DNA of 64,000 bases from Astropecten irregularis (taxonomy: Eukaryota; Echinodermata; Asteroidea; Paxillosida; Astropectinidae), in contig OZ020252.1 in assembly GCA_963971285.1 (NCBI GenBank), positions 10,081,662 through 10,145,661 on the forward strand, in the 5' to 3' direction. Within the stretch, counting starts at the first letter, position 1. Every line of letters begins with the position of its first letter. The position numbers were made by a program, and so were the translations under genes. A model generated the notes under the pieces. That model searched no databases and had not been told where the DNA came from. It worked only from the letters and a program-made list of their open reading frames with translations. Shown in pieces: positions 1 through 12,589 of this stretch.

Positions 1-150
1 GCACTAAAAATAGCACCGGATCTCAGACAAACATTGCAACCATGCAAATGTGTGTGGGTGTGCGCTTGTGTGTGCACTACGTGTGTGAGACAATTTTTGT
101 CTGACATCCGGGGATTTTGTGACGTCATTAGTGCGGAGCGCTATTTGTAT
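1..150. repeat. dispersed repeat, inverted partner at 44.5 kb
   Basis: This stretch reappears in reverse orientation at about 44535-44700. The shared landmarks are a GACAAACATTGCAACCA block, a GT-rich run, a GACATYCGGGGATTTTGT block and a TGACGTCAtTRGTGCGGAGCGCTA block. The small open frames here are therefore not supported as genes. It looks like a fragment of a mobile element that is cut off by the window edge. Confidence 0.6.
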
Positions 151-1850
151 GGAGGTTGCAATCCGCCATTTTGGTGTGAAAATGGTGAGCAGTTTGTACA
201 CAGGACATATGGGGGCAGGAAGATTTATCCAAGAAAAGGGGAGTGTTAGGCAAACTTTTGGCTTTTTGACAATTAATTATTGTAAATAGAAATATTTGAC
301 ATATTGATGTGAAGCCACTGAATATGAAAACTGGCGATTTTTGTTGCGGTTTTCTAGAACTACTTTTGCAAGTACTGCACACATCGCTTGCATCATGTGA
401 TCGAAACTCAGTACACCGTGAGCCCGCCCTCACACCAGAATGGTGCCCATGACAATTACGCTTTTCAGTGGAGAGTTCTCCATCTTGTGCATAGCCCTAA
501 ATAATCTCTGGTATGAACTGCATGCAGGTCAGCACTCAGCACCATTCAAAATTCAACTTTGCAAATTGCACATCAGCATGATTGGGTGCTACCATTGAAG
601 GTTTCACAGCATGGACCCCCCTTTTTTCATCGCTGCCTGATAAAAGTCAATAGCTGCACAATGTTCCATACTACTCAAAGCAATATTGTGACAGATGCCG
701 TAATCCAAATAGCAAAAAATCAATAAGCCTCGGTTGGTATATCATCTGCTATAAAGCCATTGATTTTTAAGACACGCTGCAGTAACAATGGCTAGGATAC
801 CAAATTGAGATGCCATGTTTGAAAAATAACAAGTTGAGATGTATACAAATTAAAATATGGGAAGAGTTATTAATTTTTAGACCTGTGGCTGTGGGGCCCT
901 TTTTCACAATGCAATTTTTCACAATGCCCTTTTTCACAATGTTTACCTTTTTATTTTGATGTATTTTGCTTTCCTTTTTCCTTCTAAAATGTTAATGTCT
1001 ACATAACGTGTTTTGTGACACTGTTGCAAAAATATATCATAAATGCCCTCTATCATCCGATTCCTATTTTTGGTACCGAATTTGCAAATCTGTAACTGTG
1101 TTAGTTTAAGTGTAAAGCATAGCCTACCCGGCCCGTAGCCTGTCCCAACATTGTTGATGTTAATTAGACAAAAACTAAGACCAGCGGCCTGAGCCGCGGC
1201 TCGAGAAGTTTAGACCAATGGCAATGCAGCATGCAGTAATAATTAAACCCAAGTTGTTTATTGTCACAAATTGAATAAACAACAACTAAATAAACCAATA
1301 GTTACACTGGAAATAATGCCTTTTTAACCTGACCGCAAATATATCTGAACACAACAACGGATTTGTAAATCCGTCAACAAACCTGGGATTCCTAGTTTTG
1401 TCACACCGGATTTGTAAATCCGACGTTTCCAAGATTCGTTGCAACAACACCAATGTCTCACCATGGAGGTGGATAGTCTCACACAACATAATCACTCAGA
1501 CAAGGCCTTTTACATCATCAGCGGCACAAGTCTTCCAAAATAATGATTCACTCAACATTCCTGCAGGTACATCTATGGACATTTCAACAGTCAAAACTGT
1601 CCAAAGACCTTTTATACTTGCACAAATCGCTACTTCACTATTTAATCTGGCCCTCATTGTGATCTCTTCCCCCTAGATTTTATAGGTTTTCTTCTTTTCT
1701 TAATAACCTCACATACTGCACTTTGTGAATGCTTAAATCATCATTGACTGGGAATAGCAACTAACAATGTTTATTAGGAAGTTGCCAAAATGGTCTCTGT
1801 ACACTTTCGTTCAACAGGTATTAACAACTACCTACCTACCAAGACACAAT
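151..1850. other. no gene recognised
   Basis: The stretch is AT-rich, with only short open frames on both strands and no protein-like frame. A short palindromic motif CGGATTTGTAAATCCG lies near 1407-1422, with a related copy just upstream. I see no exon flanked by splice signals that resembles a known family. Confidence 0.5.
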
Positions 1851-1965
1851 CGGTATTCAGGAGGTCGTTGGTTCGAATCCCGCTCCAGTCAATTTTTCTT
1901 TGTTCACTTTTCAATGACTTAAAACTCAGTCAGTTTCCCTTATGGTTATTTCACGAAGTCACAAT
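1851..1965 (+). repeat. tRNA-derived SINE, 3' half
   Basis: The fragment contains a pol III B-box (GGTTCGAATCC) followed by CGCTCCAGTCAATTTTTC and the tail motif GTCAGTTTCCCTTATGGTTA. The same tail is found in the fuller copies at 7.7-8.05, 22.6 and 36.2 kb. The A-box half is missing, so this is a truncated SINE rather than a tRNA gene. Confidence 0.65.
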
Positions 1966-2026
1966 CTAAACTCAACCTGGTGTTATGGAACTTTTCCTCA
2001 ATCAATTTCAACATTTTCTTAAAATT

Positions 2027-2265
2027 AAAAGTTTGGGTCGGTCGGTTGATTTTTTTTTTTTTTGGGGGGGGTCGACTTTCAAACAGGATGTATGGTCACC
2101 AGGGCTTATATATCAACGGTCTTGGGTCGTTTTGAGAAGACACGCTTTTTAACTGCTAAATCTTACATTTTCTGTCTAAAAATTGATAGTTTTTAATAGT
2201 TTAAGACTCAGAGAAAAAAAAAAAATCCCGACCCAAAGTTTTGCCATTTTACGGTCGGTCGCTGA
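2027..2265. mobile_element. short inverted-repeat element (GGGTCGG family)
   Basis: The left side reads AAAGTTTGGGTCGG then GATTTTTT. The right side reads AAAAATCCCGACCCAAAG followed by TTTACGGTCGGTCG, so the ends are inverted copies around roughly 200 bp of unrelated sequence with homopolymer T and G runs. There is no coding capacity. I interpret it as a non-autonomous DNA transposon; the exact ends and target duplication were not resolved. Confidence 0.55.
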
Positions 2266-2269
2266 GGGC

Positions 2270-4385
2270 AACACAACAATTTTTTTTATCGGCCTAATGT
2301 TGTTTGCATAGGGACCCTATTTACTGCATTTTATAGGCCCATGTCACACTGGGCAATTTACACACAATCAGTTCCAGGCAATCTCAACATAGAAATAATT
2401 TCATCTTTAATATTTCAAATAATTTTAGTAGTTTCTAACAAAATTCAAGTTGGTAAGGGGGCGAGTCGGTAAGTTGCGAATCAGCTAGGAGTTACCATAA
2501 TGTATATATTGGAAATAGCAATTTTATCAAGAGAGGGCGCTTCCGCAAAGCATTGTTGGAGAGATTAATCGTTAAATACATCTTGGTCGATCTGCATGTT
2601 CATGCGACACAGTGCATAAAGAAACCTGACCAAAAGTATTAAGTAGGGGGTGGTGCCCTTTCGACCCTTGTGCATCCCACAACTCCCTGCGGCCTCTATT
2701 TGCAATATGGACTAGTAACGTTAGTATTATTAATATGAATTGCGATATTAAAATATATCAGAGAATATTAGAGTTGCTCTTTTCGTCACGAAAACAAATT
2801 GACCGATTTGCCAGTACATCATAATATGCTAACAATAGACTAGATATAATGTTCAGTCGGTACCGGTAGTTTACATTGAGATTGTAATGACTGTATTCTT
2901 TCCTGAAGGAAGTACAGTAAATATAGCAGTCCTGCAACAACATATCCTAATGTCATACAGTCATAGTATAGCCTTGAAAAACACACCACAGCAATAAAAC
3001 CTCAGCTAGGCTACTTGATCTAAAAGTATGCGGTTTCCTTCAATTCTGTTGTATAGCTCCATTACTCACTGCATGCACCAAGTGAGGTTCAGTCGTGTGC
3101 ACTATCATGGCAGTAGTAGTACTACTACTAGTAGTATGAGTTATGAACGGGGGTCCTGCCATGCGTGACACGTCAGAACCGTACACACAATCTGGGCATC
3201 ACAGACGACAGATATAGTACCGTGTGATGAGATTTACCAAGATCGTCTTAAGTGTAAACGAGTACGACATTATTGGATCATGAAGCTCACCTGTCCAGAA
3301 GACAATCGCCAGCCAAAGTCACCGTATCATCAGAGCGTCGATATCTCCCTTGTAAGACGACATCGGGCCGTTGTAATCACGGCAGATCCCTTCTCAGCTT
3401 CTAGCTAATAACTCGACCTTGCTTCTCCCCTTCCTTGTGCACTGACACTGCATACCGCAGACATTACACATGAGTCTATTTACCGTGCGTACGATATAAT
3501 GCTTGAGAAGAGTGTAGACCACAGTTACTTCCTTTGTACGTACGCTCTTATCTTACGTTTATTATGCATGCACTATGCGTGGGAGTGATTCGTGGTACCA
3601 GACCTAGCCAGGGCGTCTTCAAGTGTGACTCGAAGACACCAGACTCAGGCCGGATCCTAATTAAAAACTCGGCTATGGCTGCAGGGATTTAATACTTGCG
3701 TCTGCCTACCGTATAAACACTGCAGCCGTAGTCATTATTGTAGTCGTTTATTCGGATCCGGCTTAAGATAAACGTGATGCAGGAAAATATAGCGTAGGTC
3801 GAGTGTGGGCGGGGATTCCAATTAGTTGACAAAGGGGAGGCTGTACCCTGCCCATAGAATCTAAATTGTTCGATTTCTCGGTGACATAGTGAAAGATAGT
3901 GACCGAAAGAACGCATAGCGGATGGACAAAATCAGTTTCATAATTGTAATTCCTGCCGAGTTTTGAGTCTTTTCTATTTTTCGTTCCGAGTTGAGACAGA
4001 AATATATGATTATTTTCCTCTGGCGAAAATGAAATCGAAATATCAAGTAAGCCAACAATCCATGCAAACTGTACGCTAACAAGCGAGTTAACCAAAATAA
4101 GACATAACACTTTCTAATCGGAAGGCATATTTATAATAATTTAGATAAAAACGGTGAAAGGAAAGTAGGCGCAAACAATGCCTTAAATCCCGCTCTCGAT
4201 AACGATAGGCCTACTTTGGTATACCGAAACAGAAATCTTCACCGTAACTTACAGAGTATTAAGATTGTGATGGTAGAAACACAATGTGTCTTCCTGAAAT
4301 GCTGTATTTATCGAGAAAAGTGTAAATGACCAAAAAACAATTTGGATCGTTTAAATTTTAAAGATAAAAAAAATAACGGTGAAAG
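2270..4385. other. no gene recognised
   Basis: Single-copy-looking AT-rich DNA with a few short overlapping minus-strand frames near 3.7-4.1 kb that resemble no family I know. A small simple-sequence palindrome of TAGTAGTACTACTACTAG type sits near 3116. No convincing exon was found. Confidence 0.4.
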
Positions 4386-4387
4386 AC

Positions 4388-4665
4388 TTAAAGGTAGCAT
4401 CATACATGGTAAGAAACCAAAATAGAAACTGTTCACAGATTCACGTATAAATTACAGGGTATGAAGATGGTGGTGGTAGAAACAGTAACTGAAATGGAGT
4501 ATTTATCCAGAAATTAGTAAAACAACGACCGAAAATCTTTATGATCTTTTAAAACATCAAAAATAAAAGAGAAAAAAATAAAATAATACTTTGGCTGTTT
4601 CACTGTTTTCTCAAAAAGTGGGCACCGTATGGGACTGACAATTTCACAAAATGACTGTTAATGTG
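4388..4665. mobile_element. MITE, AGGTAGYATCATAC family (one end)
   Basis: It begins TTAAAGGTAGCATCATAC and carries the family body, with landmarks ACAGGGTATGAAGATGGTGG, a block ending AACAACGACCGAAAA, and AAAGTGGGCACCGTATGGGA. The same body recurs near 5.4, 8.2, 13.6, 17.4, 29.2, 39.1, 45.3 and 50.1 kb in either orientation. There is no open frame of its own. The second end is absent or decayed here. Confidence 0.6.
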
Positions 4666-5430
4666 CTCAACAAGGGTGTTAGTGCTTGCTTGTTTGTTTC
4701 AACGTCACTTGTTTCACGGAATTCGTCCGCTTGCTTGCTTCTTTGAAGTTTTGTCAACAACAACAACGACGAAAACAACAACAACACTAGCTTTAATAAT
4801 GCCCTTTTGTGTCCTTGAGCGGCTTTTTTTTAAGACAAGTTCGATTAAAACACTTTTCGGGAAAGAGTTTGCCAGATTCATTACTTATTCGGAATTGAGT
4901 CTATAGGCTAGGCCTACGGGGAAGTCGCGCATTTTTTGTGGGCTGCTGCGAGCTGCCCGAGAGAACGCACGAACTAAAATATTTTGATTGATCCAAAACA
5001 CTTAAACAGACTGCATGTTTTATTTCATTCGATCATTTCAAAGAAATTGTCCCATTTCTTCATTATACAAAATATTAATTCGTATAAAAAAAACAGTCCC
5101 GTATAAACGAATCCCTTGCGGGATGGAATGAAAAATATTTCCAAGAAAGCTGTTTCTTAATTTGCCCCTATAGAGAAATAAGGAATTACGGAAAGTTCCC
5201 CAAATGGCCTCTAACTTATCATGGTTAGCTGTTAACAATACGCTAAAGAGAAAAAAACAAATGGATTTATTATTACATTATTATTACAATCTGAACAATC
5301 CTGTACATTCAATATTTTGCGTGATTTGAGTGGTTAACTAGAAAACCATTACATTCACTGAGTGATAAGCAATCGGAAGGTTCAGTTTTATGCAAAAAAG
5401 AGAGGGAAGTAGAGCCTATTGATTTTTTTA

Positions 5431-5700
5431 AAGGTAGTATCATCATACATTGGTAAGAAACCAACACAGAAATGTCCACAGATTTACGTATAACTTACAG
5501 GTATGAAGATGGTGGTGGTAGAAACATACCGTTAACATTTTTCCGCCTGAAATGGTGTATTAATTATCCAGAAATTAGTAAAACAACGACCTAAAGAGAA
5601 AAGACTTAAGAAATACTGTGGCCGTTTTTCACTGTTTTATCACAAAGTGGGAACCGTATGGGACTGAATTTTTCACAGATGACTATTACTGTGTCTGTTT
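5431..5700. mobile_element. MITE, AGGTAGYATCATAC family (one end)
   Basis: A second copy in the same orientation as the one at 4.4 kb, again opening with TTAAAGGTAGTATCATC and containing the GGTATGAAGATGGTGGTGG and AAAGTGGGAACCGTATGGGA landmarks. The 63-residue open frame within it is a by-product of the repeat. Two copies 1 kb apart suggest a local duplication or serial insertion. Confidence 0.6.
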
Positions 5701-6521
5701 TGATATTTTTTTGCCCATGAATCTGTATTTTTTTCATAAAAACCAAAGTATGATATTACCTTTAGATCTTATTGGTGTTCACGTTTTGGGGAAAAACAAC
5801 AAATTGTGACTGTTTTAGGTGCATTATGTACCTAAAAGGTGTCGTATTTTCATAGCAGAAATGTTTTCATGAAAACCAGTAGGCGTTCACCGTTCACAAA
5901 TGAATGCTTATTCATAACAACTAATATTAGCGCGCCCAAATCACGCAAAAATTAAAATAACTGAACTACCCGAACTTCTTAGTTATGAACGTCACAAATC
6001 AAGGAACGCGACTTCATTAATGATTTTGCCGGATGGATAGGTGGATTTGCTGCCCTCTGGTGCCCAAAGTCGTCCAGTGTATGTGCCAAGAAAGATGTAA
6101 AACATTTTGAGTAAAAAATGGGTTTACGGCTAGAATTCAAACTTCGCAGTACTCCTTCGGTCTTCTGATGGCCACCCATTCAATGATGTCATAATTAAGT
6201 CATAATTAAAGGGGGGATGGGATAGGACAATTGCACTTTTTTAACCCAAACCACTGGATGTCAACATATTAATTGTATGCAGATCTTGATGGATCTTTTC
6301 TCCATAAATATGATTTCTAATCTCAAAGCTCATAACTTGAACTTCAATTAGTCACTACCTACATGTATGTCAGGTGTGCGGATCGTGTGCCATTTAAATT
6401 TATCATCATTGTGTATACATGCATATGAATTTGGCAAATAATGAAAGCAAGCACACACAATTAATCAATATGTGAATAATATGGGAATAAATTATATCAA
6501 TACATATTTGAAATTCAGGCA

Positions 6522-7402
6522 GACCGTCTCACGACCGAGACGATCTTGAGGCCGTCTCAAGACCGCCTCAAGATCGTCTCAAGACTGCCTCAAGACCGTC
6601 TCAAGACCGCCTCAAGATCGTCTCAATACTGCCTCAAGACCGTCTCAAGATCGTCTCAAGACTGCCTCAAGACCGTCTCAAGACCGCCTCAAGATCGTCT
6701 CAAGACTGCCTCAAGACCGTCTCAAGACCGTCTCAAGACCGCCTCAAGACCGTCTCAAGACGTCTCAAGACCGTCTCAATACCGTCACAAGACCGTCTCA
6801 AGACCGTCTCAAGACTGTCTCAATACCGTCTCAAGACTGTCTCAATACCGTCTCAAGACCGTCACAAGACCGTCTCAAGACCGTCTCAAGACCGTCTCAA
6901 GACCGTCTCAATACCGTCACAAGACCGTCTCAATACCGTCACAATACCGTCTCAAGACCGTCTCAAGACCGTCTGAAGACCGTCTCAATACCGTCTCAAG
7001 ACCGTCTTAAGACCGTCTCTCGAGACCGTCTCAAGACCGCCTCAAGACCGCCTCAAGACCGTCTTAAGACCGTCTCTCGAGACCGTCTCAAGACCGTCTC
7101 AAGACCGCCTCAAGACCGCCTCAAGACCGCCTCAAGACCGTCTCAATACCGTTTGAAGACCGCCTCAAGACCGCCTCAAGACCGTCTCAATACCGTCTGA
7201 AGACCTTCTCAAGACCGTCGCAAGACTGTTGCAAGACCGCCTTAAGACCGTCGCAAGACCGTCTCAAGACCGTTTCAAGACCGTCCCAAGACCGTCTCAA
7301 GACTATCCCAAGACCATCACAAGACCGTCTCAAGACCGTCTCAAGACCGTCTCAAGATCGTCTCAAGACCGCCTCAAGACCTTCTCAAGACCGTCTCAGT
7401 CT
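6522..7402. repeat. 11-bp minisatellite, unit AAGACCGTCTC
   Basis: About 80 tandem units of AAGACCGTCTC, with variants AAGACCGCCTC, AATACCGTCTC and AAGATCGTCTC, run uninterrupted across nearly 0.9 kb. Because 11 is not a multiple of 3 but 33 is, the array reads as an open frame of repeating RLKTVSRPSQD peptide (154 residues from 6546). This is a translation artefact rather than a gene. Each canonical unit contains CGTCTC. No promoter, start context or splice site suggests expression. Confidence 0.9.
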
Positions 7403-7744
7403 TGGTCTCTGTCTCGGATGCCTTGGTCTCGGACAAACTAGTCTCGACTACAACACTGAGTGCCAATCAAGTCAAGCCAGGCATAACAAGGACATTGTGG
7501 ATTCTAAGCTTTATTTTGTTCTTTTTTATTTCTTCCATTATTGCAGAGGAGTTGCAGAGTTATTTACAGCACCAACTGCCCCACAGTGCAAAAAGCATCA
7601 CATACTTTTTAACGACAGTTCGTTTTTCACCCACTTGTATCGTACAATGAGAATAAAATTTTGTAAGTTTTTAAAACAATCTTATTTTATTTATGACTAG
7701 TTTATTAGCAGTGACTCTATCTACATCAGATGTCAAGATTAAGA

Positions 7745-7850
7745 CATTGAAAAGAAAATAAAGAAAACTGACTGGAGTGGGATTTGAACCTATAACTGGC
7801 CCTGGAATACCATACTTTGCTCTACCAACTGAGCTGTCCAGCCCTATGCC
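7745..7850 (-). repeat. tRNA-derived SINE, minus strand
   Basis: Read on the minus strand it starts GGGCTGGACAGCTCAGTTGG (A-box) and has GGTTCAAATCC (B-box), followed by CACTCCAGTCAG. The expected acceptor stem would need the GGGCTGG start to pair with the 3' end, and it does not. The tRNA-like head is therefore part of a retroposon and not a functional tRNA. Confidence 0.7.
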
Positions 7851-7874
7851 GGCGGTGTCCCAAATTTTCAATTA

Positions 7875-8055
7875 TCTTTCATCAAATAACCACAAGGGAA
7901 ACTGACTGGTTAATTTCAAGTCATTGAAAAGTGAACCAAGGGAAATTGACTGGAGCAGGATTCGAACCAGCGACCTCTGGAACACTGAGCAGCCGCTCTT
8001 AAGAAGAGCTTGTATGAGTACCGATACGGTGTTCCGGAGGTTGCGGTTTGTCATT
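7875..8055 (-). repeat. tRNA-derived SINE, degraded second copy
   Basis: The copy lies head-to-tail with the preceding SINE. It contains TCAAATAACCACAAGGGAAA, the family tail, then TTGACTGGAGCAGGATTCGA, which is the B-box region on the minus strand. The A-box half is mutated. Confidence 0.6.
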
Positions 8056-8207
8056 TAATGTTAATTATCTTTGTTTGATTTTAAGATTAAGGCAGATTAT
8101 ATAATATTATCATATGAATTAAGTTGATATAAAAAACAACAACAAAACAACAGATTACATGATTCTGGCGCAAGCCCCTACTGTAACCTATGAGATGGCT
8201 CAAAGGA

Positions 8208-8562
8208 GTTAAAGGTAATTTCATACACTTTGGTTTCTGTCAAAGAATTTAATGCAGATTCATAGGCAAAAATATCAAGAAAGATACAGTAACAGTCATC
8301 TGTGAAATTCCCAGTCCCATACAGTGCTCACGTTTTGAGAAAACAGTGAAAAACGCCCACGGTATTTTTAATCACATGATCTTTCAAAGATCAAAATTGT
8401 TTTGGGTCACTGGTTTTACTCTTTTCTGAATAAATACACCATTTCGGGCAGAAAATCAGTGAACGGTATGTTTCCACCATCACCATCTTTATACCCTGTA
8501 AGTTAAATCTGTGGACTGAGATTTCTCTTTCGGTATGCTGCCAAAGTATAAAGCACCTTAAA
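8208..8562. mobile_element. MITE, AGGTAGYATCATAC family, both ends
   Basis: The left end reads TTAAAGGTAATTTCATACAC and the right end CCAAAGTATAAAGCACCTTAA, which are inverted copies of each other. The body contains the GTAACAGTCATCTGTGAAAT and CCCATACAGTGCTCAC blocks seen in other members. It has no coding capacity. Confidence 0.65.
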
Positions 8563-9054
8563 ATTCACTGGTCAAGATTATCAAATCAGAAGTTTTCTTT
8601 TAAATTTGAACAAGGAAATGTGAATACTGTATTTTGAAATCCGACTTGTATGGCTAACAGGATTTGCCCTGTGTAGTGGTGAATTTCATAAAGCTGTAAC
8701 GCATACAGAAAATCTTTGGTCATCTGCAAAATTCATTGTAATGGTTTTTTGTTTTACTAAAATGAGCCTCGGTTGGAAAGGTCTATATTCTATACAATAC
8801 ATACATATATGCACCCTGATTAATATGAATATCATTTCCATTTATAAATGTAATTTTTAATGTATAATGCCATACACATAAAGGGCTGTATCTTTTGAAA
8901 AAAAAATATGTATGCTTCGTAAACAAAAATATATATATGTCACCTTCATGTTACAAACATCTATCTCTGAAAAGAATGTATAAAAGCCATAACTCATTGA
9001 TAAGTAGACTAGACCGCTAATTAATGCCTATCTTGAATTCAATAAATTGGCGAC

Positions 9055-10235
9055 TAATCAATAGACCGATTGTACGACCAATGTTTACATTCCTTCACGT
9101 GACCTACGGTGGGTATTTTTACATCTCATTTTGTGCAGAACAGCAGTGAAAACATGTGGACGACATAATAGTCTTCTCTGCTTGTTTCCACAGCTGTTCT
9201 GCACAAAATGAGATGAAAAAATACCATAGAGCTATATATCAAAATTACTAGAGCGCTAGCTCCGCGTTCTCCGTGCGTAGACGCTTTGAAGCCATCTTGG
9301 GCCATAGATATCAGAAGAATAAAACACTAGATGGGAAACGCGTATCAGACGCGCATTCAGTGTGGGGGCTGCCATTAGACACGCGAATGAGGCTAAAAAA
9401 AAAAAAAATTTGTGTAAACTTCCAGTGGCTATTCAAGTCTGAATGGGAATTTACCTTGAGCAACTTAATATGGATATAAAGACATTAGCCCTTTTACTCT
9501 GCTAATATGATGTTGTTTATTCCATTTTTATAATTGTGCGTCGCCTCATTCACGTGACATTTTAGCGCGTCCATGAGCAGCAAGAAAGTTTTCTGCACAA
9601 GTAATGGCAGGCGCGCACGTGTTTCCCATCTTGTGTTTTATTCTTCTGATATCTATGGCTTGGACTCAGTCATTTTGAATTTGAGTGCGTGTCTGTGTAA
9701 CAAGAAAACTTTTACTGGAATGCATTTCAAAGAGTGTAATCTATATGCAAATCTATCACGCGAACAGTACCGGTAGCTGGCAATCATTGCATAACTGAAG
9801 TACAGAGTGTGTGCGCGCACCACGTAAAATTAAAGTAACACACATTTACCGAAGGTGTGTCGGACTTTGGGCATATAGGGCTTCGATAACGCACCTATAT
9901 AGAACACAAACACAGATATATGTAAATAGATGTACAGAAGATGTACAAAATTGTGTGTTTTCCATATAGGTTTGTGCACAAACATGGATGCGCCCAGCAG
10001 GCATCACTCTGTACACGAGGCTAGCGCTCTAGTAATTTTAAAATAGGGCCTGTTTGTTTCACGCAAAGGATCCGATATTTAGGGATCCACCTCCTATGCA
10101 GGATACACTAAAATGGGATCCGGATCCGCAATTTTTGGGATCCTGTGCTAAACAGGCCCATAGCTCTATGAAAAATACCCACTATACGTCATGTGATGGC
10201 ATGTAAACATTGGTCATGCAATCAGTCTACTGATA
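9055..10235. mobile_element. inverted-repeat DNA element, ~1.2 kb
   Basis: The left arm contains the blocks CCAATGTTTACAT, CACGTGACCTACGGTGGGTA, CTAGAGCGCTAGC and CTTCTGATATCTATGG-like sequence. The right arm has them in inverted order, ending ATGTAAACATTGGTCATGCA. The arms are several hundred bp and diverged. No transposase is visible, and the small plus-strand frames at 9.27 and 9.57 kb lie inside the arms. A smaller fold-back element is inserted in the right arm at about 10045. Confidence 0.6.
10045..10166. mobile_element. fold-back element with GGATCC motifs
   Basis: The element opens GGGCCTGTTTGTTTCA and closes AAACAGGCCC. It contains several GGATCC hexamers and the phrase CTATGCAGGATACACTAAAA. 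A sister copy at about 32898-33015 has CTCATGCAGGATACGCTAAA. It sits inside the right arm of the 9.06-10.24 kb element, so it inserted later. Confidence 0.6.
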
Positions 10236-11355
10236 GAGACAACTTTAAATTCAATAATAACTTTTATATGTTTAATTAAAAGCACATATGATTTATATAA
10301 TGTCGATATAAAATAAGCCTAAATGAGATTTTTAAATCAAATTAGGAATTACTTTGTCATTCAAGACAATACATATTTGGCCGATGAGCAGTTTGCAGCA
10401 GTTTTTTTACTTAGTATAAATACAACATCAATATTTCTTTTACACACCCAGAGGATAGGAAATTATACTAGTCATAAAATATTGTTGCTGTGCCCCAGGT
10501 CATAACCTTGCCGACCCTTGAAAATGTTCCAGTGGAAAATTCAGTTTCAATCAGGAAGATGGCCTTTCCTACATGTACAAGTAAATAGCCTTGGCTCTAC
10601 AACCAATTCATTATGTGGTTCTTTATGAGGTTTCACAATCACACTAGCATGAAGTATTTTTTCCCTGGTACATTTGGTTTTCATTTGAATGGCTTTGCAA
10701 AATGGGGGATTTTCATGCATGTTCATGTGGGGAACCAACAGCAAAAGTATAATAAAAAAATATATAAAAAATGAAGAGGCATCCTTGCCCAGCCTCAGAA
10801 ATGGTTTGGCAACAAAATTACACCACCAGTTGAAAGAAAGGAACATAATCGGCACAATAAAACCCATTGAGGAAAAGGTCTGTGAGAAAACCTATAAAAC
10901 AACCCCAACTTTTCGTGCACAAATCAATTGGGTTACTGCTCTCTGTTACCCAGACGACATCACACTTTTGCTCATGAATATGAAAATTATAATTAGCATA
11001 CAAACCAAAAAAAACCTGTTGTTAACCCTAAAACAGTGTGAGGAAGTGGGTAAAATCACAGGCCCTATAAAACAGTTGCTTTTTGGCACATGTTCAAACC
11101 ATAAAATTCCTATTGCAGAGACCCTTTAAGAGGTGAAGAACCAAGTTCCAGTTCTGCTGCTAAACAATTCACTATACATGTATTAAGTAAATGTAATGCT
11201 TTTTGAAGTTAAAACTATACTGATAAAAAATTTCTTAATCTTACTTTTAACTTTACACAAGTATTTAGCAACAAGATAGAAAGTATCATTAAACAAAATA
11301 ATTTGAACACAATTCACATTTTCGGTTTTCTGTAATTTCGCTTAAATTTGCGAAA

Positions 11356-12589
11356 TTAAAGATTAGGAAACTGCGACTGCCGCAATTGAGCTGTATACAC
11401 TAACTCTGGCCGCACCAGATTTTCGCAAATGGGATAATCGTTCGCGGATTCCTTGAGAACGAAAGCGTTGATTTTAACCCCTGGAGGTTGCCAGACATCA
11501 AAGACACCTTCCTCCCAATCTGCGGAGTCTGTCTTGATGCAGAGTTTGTAATAGTGGTCAGTCAGTGATTGGAGGGCCTTCACCTCTTTCGCCATTCTGT
11601 CTGTGCCGTACTCTTGGATTTTCCGCCAGAGTGTTTGGTTGAAATAGTCGTAGAGCATCACGTCTCCATTGTTCCAGGTGCGTATCTTTCTCTGCACATC
11701 CTCCTGTAGGGCATTGACGGAGGACTGGCGGCGGGTGTTCATCTTAAACACCACCATATCCTCCGTCCTCCAGCAAAGGGCATCCCGGAGCAAGATCAAG
11801 GATTCCTGAAAGTACTCGGCAATCAAGATCAGAGAAAACTGCTTGTCAATCATTTCGATGCCCTGTCTGATGAAGTCCACGTCGTCAAATTTGAAGATGG
11901 GAACGCCAAAGTCATACAGCATGTTGTTACGCATGTGGACCTTACTCGTCACTGCATTGTAGTATTGGGCTGGACCCTCTAAAAAATGGAAAATTGCATT
12001 TTTATCACCGGTCATCCCGAGCCGTTTATCGATATTGAAAAAGGTGAAAGCACTCTCGAAGACACTGACTGGGTCTCGTAGAATGCTGATGTAGATGGTG
12101 TTGGGTGGCATGATCTCTTTGACCACCTGACTGAAGCGGGTGTGGTGGCAGAAAATGTTGTAGACTCCATTGTCCACAGGGAGCATGTAGCGTCGGTCGA
12201 AGAAGCTGGGGAAGCCAAGGTTATGGCCCTGCGGAGGCAAAACAAAGGTCAACTTGTGACGCTGGCCAAAGCGCAGAAAGATGTTCTGCAAAGTGCTGCT
12301 GCCCGTTTTGTGAACCTTCAGGAATGTGATGTTGTGCCGTGGCGTGCACTGCTGCTGCAACTGAGCGGCAGGCTCGGCATGTTTATCACCCTTGTCCAAT
12401 TTGGAGTAAGCTGCACGGTACTGTTCCATTTCGTTGACATGCCCCACACCGTTCCAACCTTGGTTTGGTTTTCTATGCATTGGGAAGAGACCAAAATGAT
12501 CAAATGTCTGCTGTGCTTTCGGATGATCCCCGGTGAAGACTGTCTCCCTTTTACCGTCATCTGTGTCTGGCCAAACCTGGCTATGTTGC
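11356..12589 (-). CDS. galactose-3-O-sulfotransferase-like, terminal exon, copy A
   Basis: This exon encodes most of a Golgi sulfotransferase of the galactosylceramide/Gal-3-O family (PF06990 type), which moves sulfate from PAPS to the 3-OH of galactose on glycolipids or glycans. From the internal Met at 12480, LKVHKTGSS at residues 54-62 is the 5'-phosphosulfate loop and ISILRDPVSVFESAF at 131-145 is the 3'-phosphate site. The frame stays open upstream of that Met to a good acceptor (pyrimidine tract, then AG) at 12590-12591. The true exon therefore probably starts at 12589 and adds 36 stem residues. The N-terminal membrane anchor typical of the family is not encoded here and must come from an upstream exon I could not find. 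The exon ends SQFPNL-stop, shorter than its sisters. Family assignment is strong; the exact acceptor sugar is unknown. Confidence 0.88.

Noticed and set aside
6546-7441. 154- and 70-codon open frames of repeating RLKTVSRPSQD
   Set aside because: Produced by an 11-bp tandem repeat lacking stop triplets in this reading; no start context or homologue.
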